Source of the DNA: Solirubrobacteraceae bacterium
Lineage (GTDB): Bacteria > Actinomycetota > Thermoleophilia > Solirubrobacterales > Solirubrobacteraceae
DNA length: 10,972 nucleotides
Direction of reading: 5' to 3'
Assembly (NCBI GenBank): GCA_016462625.1
Contig: JAEMSV010000119.1
Coordinates: 1 to 10,972, forward strand
Part shown: one piece after another, positions 6,446 through 10,972 of the stretch
How positions within the stretch are numbered: position 1 is the stretch's first letter
Layout: every line of letters begins with the position of its first letter
Translations under genes and position numbers: made by a program
The notes under the pieces: generated by a model
Seen by the model: the letters and a program-made list of their open reading frames with translations, nothing else
Databases searched by the model: none
Told to the model about the DNA's origin: nothing

Positions 6446-7711
6446 ATGACCGCCGCCCTCGAGATCCTCGCCGTCCTGGCGCTGGTCGCCGCCAACGCGT
6501 ACTTCGTCATCGGCGAGTACGCGGTCGTGACGGCCCGCCGCGGCCCCCTCATGCGACGCGCCGAGGAGGGCAGCCGCGGCGCCGCCGCGGCACTGAAGCT
6601 GATGGACGAGCCGGTGCGCGTGATCAGCACGGTGCAGGTCGGCATCACCGCGGTCGGCATCCTCATCGGTGCGCTCGGCGAGCCGCTCGTCCGCGGCCTC
6701 CTGGGCGACGCGATCCCGACCTGGCTCGCGTTCGTCATCGCCTTCTCCGTCGTGACGTACCTGTCGGTCGTGCTCGGCGAGCTGGTGCCCAAGGCGCTGA
6801 CGCTCGACCGGGCCGAGACCCTCGCGGTCCTCATCGCGCCGTCGATCACGCTCATGGCCGTCGTCGTGCGGCCGGTCGTGCTCGTGTTCGAGCGTTCGGC
6901 CGGTGTCCTGCTGCGGCCGTTCGGCATCAGCGAGGTCGTCGCCGGCGGAGGCGTCGCCACGCCCGAGGAGCTGCGCCAGCTTGTCGACGACGCCGAGGAC
7001 TCGGGAGTCATCGAGACCGCCCAGGAGGAGCTGCTCCACAACGTCTTCGACTTCGCCAGCGCGGAGGCCCGCGACATCCTCGTTCCCGCCGACGACCTCG
7101 TCTGGCTGGACGCCGCGCTCCTGCCCGACGCGGCGTTCGCCGAGGCGCTGCGCACGGGCCACAGCCGGTTCCCCGTCGGCGACGGCTCGCTGGACCGGAT
7201 CACCGGCGTGATCCACCTCCGCGACCTCGCCCGCGCCGCGCAGTCCGGCGAGCAGACGCCGGTGCAGCAGCTCGGCCGCGAGGTGCACGTCATCCCGCCG
7301 ACGAAGGACCTCGCCGCGCTGCTGCGCGAGCTGCGCCAGCGCCACGAGCAGCTCGCGATCGTCGCCGACGAGTACGGCCGCACGCTGGGCATCGTCACCG
7401 TCGAGGACATCCTCGAGGAGCTCGTCGGCGAGATCGAGGACGAGTACGACCTGCCTGATGCGTCGGTCGAGCGGCTGCCCGATGGGCGGGTGCGCGTGGC
7501 CGGAACGCTGACCGTCGACGACTTCAACGAGGCCTTCGACACCAAGCTCCCCGAGGGGGATGCGCACACGCTCGCCGGCATCGTGTTCACGGCGCTCGGC
7601 CGGCTGCCGCGCAAGGGCGAGCAGGTCACCGCGGCGCACGTCACGTTCGAGGTCGACGAGCTCGACGGAGCCCGTATCCGGCGGCTGATCGTCTCGCTTC
7701 CGCGACCCTGA
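6446..7711 (+). CDS. CNNM/CorC (hemolysin C-type) family membrane protein with DUF21, CBS pair and CorC_HlyC domains
   Basis: This is a 421-residue inner-membrane protein. The N-terminal DUF21/CNNM region (about 1-190) has several hydrophobic segments and the conserved Q-V-G-I-T at 64-68, followed by G-E-L-V-P-K-A-L. A cytoplasmic CBS pair spans roughly 200-325 and ends with an E-D-I-L-E-E-L-V-G-E-I-E-D-E block (from 320). The CorC_HlyC domain fills about 345-420. Relatives are linked to magnesium or cobalt efflux and have been mislabelled as hemolysins. The substrate here is unknown. Where many homologues have M-x-P-R at the start of the first CBS motif, this protein has L-V-P-A (Ala215). 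The ATG is 10 bases after the C1q-like gene, so the two may be co-transcribed. I see no clear Shine-Dalgarno. Confidence 0.92.
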   Translation: MTAALEILAVLALVAANAYFVIGEYAVVTARRGPLMRRAEEGSRGAAAALKLMDEPVRVISTVQVGITAVGILIGALGEPLVRGLLGDAIPTWLAFVIAFSVVTYLSVVLGELVPKALTLDRAETLAVLIAPSITLMAVVVRPVVLVFERSAGVLLRPFGISEVVAGGGVATPEELRQLVDDAEDSGVIETAQEELLHNVFDFASAEARDILVPADDLVWLDAALLPDAAFAEALRTGHSRFPVGDGSLDRITGVIHLRDLARAAQSGEQTPVQQLGREVHVIPPTKDLAALLRELRQRHEQLAIVADEYGRTLGIVTVEDILEELVGEIEDEYDLPDASVERLPDGRVRVAGTLTVDDFNEAFDTKLPEGDAHTLAGIVFTALGRLPRKGEQVTAAHVTFEVDELDGARIRRLIVSLPRP

Positions 7712-7735
7712 ACGCGGGAAACGCGGAAGGTCAAC

Positions 7736-7741
7736 TAGACT
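7736..7741 (+). promoter_or_regulatory. Possible -10 element for the acyl-CoA carboxylase gene
   Basis: TAGACT matches TAnnnT and sits 10 bases before the ATG at 7752, predicting a transcript with a leader of only a few bases. The start has no Shine-Dalgarno at a normal distance. No good -35 box is visible 17-18 bases upstream. Instead a 9-base-spaced direct repeat of AACGCGG lies at 7711-7717 and 7720-7726, possibly an activator site or chance. Confidence 0.38.
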
Positions 7742-7751
7742 GCCGCGCCGC

Positions 7752-9548
7752 ATGTTTTCCAAGGTTCTGGTTGCCAACCGCGGAGAGATCGCGATCCGCG
7801 TCATCCGCGCTCTCGAAGAGCTCGGCATCGCCTCCGTGGCGGTGTATTCGGAGCTCGATCGCGACGCCCTCCACGTCCAGCGCGCCGACGAGGCGTACCT
7901 GCTCGGCGGGCCCACGGCGGCCGAGAGCTACCTCAACGTCGAGCGCCTCCTCGAGGTCATCAAGGAGTCCGGCGCCGAGGCCGTGCACCCCGGCTACGGC
8001 TTCCTCGCGGAGAACGCCCCGTTCGCCCAGGCGCTCGAAGACGCCGGCGTCACGTTCATCGGCCCGCCCGCCTCGGCCATCGACGCCATGGGCTCGAAGA
8101 CCAGCGCCCGCGACCTGATGAAGAAGGCCGGCGTCCCCATCGTCCCGGGCACCACCGAGCCCGTCGCGACCGTCGAGGACGCGCGCAAGATCATCGCCGA
8201 CGAGATCGGCTTCCCGGTCGCCGTCAAGGCGGCGTCGGGCGGCGGCGGCAAGGGCTTCCGCGTCGCGCTGACCGAGGACAAGCTGGAGGAGGCCTTCGAG
8301 GGCGCCTCCCGCGAGGGCGAGAAGTTCTTCAGCGACGGCACGGTCTACCTCGAGCGCTACCTGCCGAACCCGCGCCACGTCGAGGTCCAGATCCTCGCCG
8401 ACACGCACGGCAACGTCATTCACCTGGGCGAGCGCGACTGCTCGATCCAGCGCCGTCACCAGAAGGTCATCGAGGAGGCGCCCGCGCCGCCGTGGGTCGT
8501 CGACGAGGAGCTGCGCGCGCGGATCGGCAAGATCGGCGTCGAAGCGGCCAAGGCCGTCGACTACGTCGGCGCCGGCACCATCGAGGGCATGCTGGCCGAG
8601 GACGGCGAGTACTTCTTCCTCGAGATGAACACCCGCGTGCAGGTCGAGCACTGCGTCACCGAGATGGTGACCGGCATCGACATCGTGCGCGAGGGCATCA
8701 TGGCCGCCGCCGGCGAGCCGCTCTCGATCAAGCAGGAGGACGTCGTCCTCCGCGGCCACGCGATCGAGTGCCGCATCAACGCCGAGAACGCGGCGAAGAA
8801 CTTCGCGCCGGCCCCGGGCGACATCGGCAAGTACCGCGAGCCGAGCGGCCCCGGCGTGCGCGTCGACTCCGGCGTCGGCGAGAACGGCACCGTCTCCCCG
8901 ATGTACGACCCGATGGTCTCCAAGCTGATCGTCTGGGACGTGGACCGCGAGAAGGCGACGGCCCGCATGCTGCGCGCCCTGAGCGAGTACGAGATCGAGG
9001 GCCTGACGACCCTCATCCCGTTCCACCAGACGATCCTGGCGACCGAGGACTGGGCGAAGGGCAGCACCTGCCACGACCTCCTCGAGGACAAGGAGTGGCT
9101 GAAGTCCACCGCTCCCGAGGTCCCCGTCGTCCCCGTCGAGAAGGACGAGGACGAAGAGGAGAAGGTCACGCAGGACTACCTCGTCGAGGTCGGCGGCCGC
9201 CGCTTCGACGTCAAGGTCGTCGGCCCGCCGCCCATCGCGGGTGTCGCGGTCGCCGGCGGTGCCGCGAACGGCACGAAGAAGCCCAAGCGCGAGCGCAAGT
9301 CCGGCGGTGGCGGCGGCGGTGGCGACACCCTCGCCTCGCCGCTCCAGGGCACGGTCTTCAAGGTGAACGTCGAGAAGGGCGCCACCGTCGAAGAGGGCGC
9401 GATCATCGCCATCATCGAGGCGATGAAGATGGAGAACGAGATCACCGCCCACAAGGCGGGCGTGGTCGAGGAGCTCCCCATCGAGCCGGGCCAGTCCGTC
9501 AGCGCCGGCGACACGATCGCCGTCATCAAGAGCCCGGCGGCCGAGTAA
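7752..9548 (+). CDS. Acyl-CoA carboxylase alpha subunit: biotin carboxylase fused to biotin carboxyl carrier
   Basis: This 598-residue protein should carboxylate its own biotin with ATP and bicarbonate. It would pass CO2 to a separate carboxyltransferase for acetyl-CoA or propionyl-CoA, and no such beta subunit is in the window. The biotin carboxylase part covers about 1-455, opening with V-L-V-A-N-R-G-E-I-A. The ATP-grasp glycine loop is at 163-166, next to Lys159 and Lys167. The active-site run starts with E291-M-N-T-R295, but residue 301 is Cys where most relatives have Pro (E-H-P-V-T-E). The linker (about 470-530) has an acidic patch, then Y-L-V-E-V-G-G-R-R-F-D-V, which resembles gamma-type decarboxylase carriers. 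A basic patch and seven glycines follow. The carrier ends the protein, with Lys559 in E-A-M-K-M-E-N as the predicted biotin site. Whether acetyl- or propionyl-CoA is the substrate cannot be told from this subunit. Confidence 0.94.
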   Translation: MFSKVLVANRGEIAIRVIRALEELGIASVAVYSELDRDALHVQRADEAYLLGGPTAAESYLNVERLLEVIKESGAEAVHPGYGFLAENAPFAQALEDAGVTFIGPPASAIDAMGSKTSARDLMKKAGVPIVPGTTEPVATVEDARKIIADEIGFPVAVKAASGGGGKGFRVALTEDKLEEAFEGASREGEKFFSDGTVYLERYLPNPRHVEVQILADTHGNVIHLGERDCSIQRRHQKVIEEAPAPPWVVDEELRARIGKIGVEAAKAVDYVGAGTIEGMLAEDGEYFFLEMNTRVQVEHCVTEMVTGIDIVREGIMAAAGEPLSIKQEDVVLRGHAIECRINAENAAKNFAPAPGDIGKYREPSGPGVRVDSGVGENGTVSPMYDPMVSKLIVWDVDREKATARMLRALSEYEIEGLTTLIPFHQTILATEDWAKGSTCHDLLEDKEWLKSTAPEVPVVPVEKDEDEEEKVTQDYLVEVGGRRFDVKVVGPPPIAGVAVAGGAANGTKKPKRERKSGGGGGGGDTLASPLQGTVFKVNVEKGATVEEGAIIAIIEAMKMENEITAHKAGVVEELPIEPGQSVSAGDTIAVIKSPAAE

Positions 9549-10033
9549 TGCCGGTGCGCGTCTGGCGCGCCGAGCATCACGAGGCGGAGGCGGTCTCCGC
9601 CCTGCTGGTGGCATTCCGCAACCACGTGGGCGCGGACTGGCCCTCGGACAACGCGTTCTTCGCGGGCGTCGACAAGCTGATCGAGGACCCGAACACCGAG
9701 TTCCTGCTCGCGTCGATCGACGACGACTCGCCCCCGACAGGCGTCCTGCAGCTGCGCTTCCGCTTCGGCATCTGGAAGGCCGCGACGGATGCCTGGCTCG
9801 AGGACCTCTACGTCCTCCCCGAGGCGCGCCGCCACGGGCTCGGTGACGCGCTGGTCGCGCTCGCGATCGAGCGGGCGGCTGAGCGCGGTTGCCGGCGGAT
9901 CGAGCTGGACGCCTACGAGAACAACACCGCGGCCGTCGCGCTGTACGAGCGCCACGGCTTCAGCAATCGGTCGAAGAGCGCGGACGGACGCGACCTGCTG
10001 TTCGGCCGCGTGATCGAACCGCCCGAAGGCTAA
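9548..10033 (+). CDS. GNAT-family N-acetyltransferase
   Basis: This 161-residue protein has the acetyl-CoA-binding motif R-R-H-G-L-G at 94-99, preceded by the L-E-D-L-Y-V strand. The C-terminal motif N-N-T-A-A-V-A-L-Y-E-R-H-G-F ends at 138. It should transfer an acetyl group from acetyl-CoA to an amine, and the target is unknown. The ATG shares its A with the carboxylase TAA stop (TAATG), so re-initiation is likely and expression should follow the carboxylase. The open frame extends back to 8492, but that part is a shadow of the carboxylase gene. The stop overlaps that of the convergent P450 gene. Confidence 0.88.
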   Translation: MPVRVWRAEHHEAEAVSALLVAFRNHVGADWPSDNAFFAGVDKLIEDPNTEFLLASIDDDSPPTGVLQLRFRFGIWKAATDAWLEDLYVLPEARRHGLGDALVALAIERAAERGCRRIELDAYENNTAAVALYERHGFSNRSKSADGRDLLFGRVIEPPEG

Positions 10034-10972
10034 GCGGCCGCGGCCGGCTCGGCCGTGACGACCGGGTCGGGCCGCTCGGCGACCGACTCGATCCGTACAC
10101 GCGTGCCGTGCTGAGGCGCCAGGGTGACCGCGCGAAGCACGGGACGCTCGGGGGCGGGGTCGATGGTGCTCATCTCCACCCGGCTGTAGAGCGCGCGGAT
10201 CACGTACTTCATCTCCAGCTCGGCGAACGAGGCGCCCAGGCACCGCCGGATGCCGCCGCCGAACGGGATCCACCCGTAGGTCTCGGGGCGCTTGCCGAGG
10301 AACCGGTCCGGGTTGAAGCGGAAGGGCTCCTCGTAGGTGGCCGCCCGGTGGTTGGCCAGCCAGATGTTCACGTTGACCGTCCAGCCAGCCGGGATCTCGT
10401 ATCCGTCGAGCGTGAGCGGCTTCTTCAGTTCGCGGCCGACGATCGGAACCACGGGGCGGTCGCGGAGGATCTCGTTGACGGTCGCGTCGATGTACGCGTC
10501 GCCACCGTTCTCGCCGTGCGCGAGCTCGTGCTTGAGCTTCTGCAGCGCGTCGGGCGTGCGCAGCAGGCGCTCCGCGCCCCAGGCGAGGGACGTCGCGGTC
10601 GTCTCGTGGCCGACGAGCAGGAGCGTCACGAGCTCATCGCGCAGCTCGTCGTCGGTCATCTGCGACCCGTCCTCGTCCTGGGCGAGCATGAGCATCGACA
10701 TCATGTCGCTGCGCTCGTCGAGGTCGGTCAGCTTGCGGTGGTCGGCGATCTCGGCGTAGACGACCTCGTCCATCGCCTGGCGCAGCTTCTCCATCGGACC
10801 GGTCATCTTCTTGCGCTGGGCGAGCACGAGGTCGAGCACGGAGCGCGGACTGCTCGTCGCGCGCTTGGTGAGGCCGACGACCACCTCGCGCAGGGCGTCC
10901 TGGCGGGCCGCGTCCTCCATGCCGAAGACGATCGCGAGGATCGTGTCGAAGGTGATCGCCTGCATCTCCTCC
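10030..10972 (-). CDS. Cytochrome P450, C-terminal two thirds, N-terminus beyond the window
   Basis: This is a heme monooxygenase of unknown substrate. Visible landmarks in order are the I-helix oxygen-activation motif G-H-E-T-T (bases about 10597-10611), the K-helix E-I-L-R, and an R-F-N-P-D-R-F-L stretch. The heme loop F-G-G-G-I-R-R-C-L-G follows, with the cysteine ligand at codon 10240-10242. The ending (E-R-P-V-L-R-A-V-T-L-A-P-Q-H-G-T-R-V) is reminiscent of actinobacterial CYP135/CYP138/CYP110-like enzymes, judged from memory. The frame is still open at the right edge (E-E-M-Q-A-I-T). The methionine at 10965 is internal, because about 130 residues of a normal P450 are missing before it. 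The tail is Ala-rich. The TAG stop overlaps the GNAT stop on the other strand by 4 bases. No redox partner is visible. Confidence 0.93.
   Translation of the reverse strand, partial: EEMQAITFDTILAIVFGMEDAARQDALREVVVGLTKRATSSPRSVLDLVLAQRKKMTGPMEKLRQAMDEVVYAEIADHRKLTDLDERSDMMSMLMLAQDEDGSQMTDDELRDELVTLLLVGHETTATSLAWGAERLLRTPDALQKLKHELAHGENGGDAYIDATVNEILRDRPVVPIVGRELKKPLTLDGYEIPAGWTVNVNIWLANHRAATYEEPFRFNPDRFLGKRPETYGWIPFGGGIRRCLGASFAELEMKYVIRALYSRVEMSTIDPAPERPVLRAVTLAPQHGTRVRIESVAERPDPVVTAEPAAAA

Noticed and set aside
5626..7734. A 702-codon - strand frame opposite the C1q-like and CNNM-like genes
   Set aside because: Low-complexity Ser/Arg/Thr composition and no family features. It is a shadow of the sense genes.
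8492..9547. Upstream extension of the GNAT gene by 352 codons
   Set aside because: Arg/Gly-rich shadow of the carboxylase. A normal GNAT length is obtained from the ATG at 9548.
7731..9614. A 627-codon - strand frame opposite the carboxylase
   Set aside because: Composition typical of a shadow frame (L, D, V, A, R), and the sense strand holds an unmistakable biotin carboxylase.
10337..10759. A 140-codon + strand frame opposite the P450
   Set aside because: Ser/Arg-rich antisense shadow. The - strand shows the I-helix, ExxR and heme-loop motifs.
1..10972. tRNA, rRNA, CRISPR, insertion sequence, phage or toxin-antitoxin elements
   Set aside because: No supporting sequence was seen by eye. 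Gaps between genes are all under about 70 bases and the rest is coding.

Overview
The window is very GC-rich, tightly packed bacterial DNA with strong G/C third-position bias. The best taxonomic clue is the secreted protein at 5602, whose N-terminus carries the phrase A-L-G-G-T-S-Y-A-A after a Y-A-N-V segment. From memory this is a hallmark of surface proteins in Thermoleophilia (Solirubrobacterales and Patulibacter-like actinobacteria). An actinobacterial P450 and a fused biotin carboxylase/carrier subunit fit that placement, but it is an inference.

Layout. (1) Bases 1-59 are a perfect 28-bp inverted repeat with a 3-nt loop at the very edge of the sequence. It looks like a fold-back or assembly artefact and cuts off the start of the first gene. 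(2) Bases 33-5532 hold a five-gene assimilatory sulfate-reduction operon on the + strand: ferredoxin-type sulfite reductase (5'-truncated), cysH, a TauE/SafE permease, cysD and cysN. Genes overlap or are separated by only a few bases. (3) Bases 5602-6435 encode a secreted stalk-and-head protein with a five-residue-period repeat and a C1q/TNF-like C-terminal domain. (4) Bases 6446-7711 encode a CNNM/CorC-type membrane protein with DUF21, CBS and CorC_HlyC domains. (5) Bases 7752-9548 encode an acyl-CoA carboxylase alpha subunit (biotin carboxylase plus biotin carrier). A GNAT acetyltransferase overlaps its stop by one base. (6) A cytochrome P450 on the - strand converges on the GNAT gene with overlapping stop codons and runs off the right edge.

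How the genes work together. CysDN activates sulfate to APS. CysH carries the CC/CxxC iron-sulfur ligands of APS reductases and should reduce APS directly to sulfite, and the siroheme reductase takes sulfite to sulfide. The cluster contains no APS kinase, which agrees with the APS-type CysH. The TauE/SafE permease probably moves sulfate, sulfite or another sulfur anion for this pathway. The downstream genes are not obviously part of it.

Most of the window is ordinary core metabolism, and I see no RNA gene, CRISPR array, transposon or phage module. The items most worth a second look are the repeat-plus-C1q surface protein, the terminal palindrome, the hybrid carboxylase subunit and the permease inside the cys operon.
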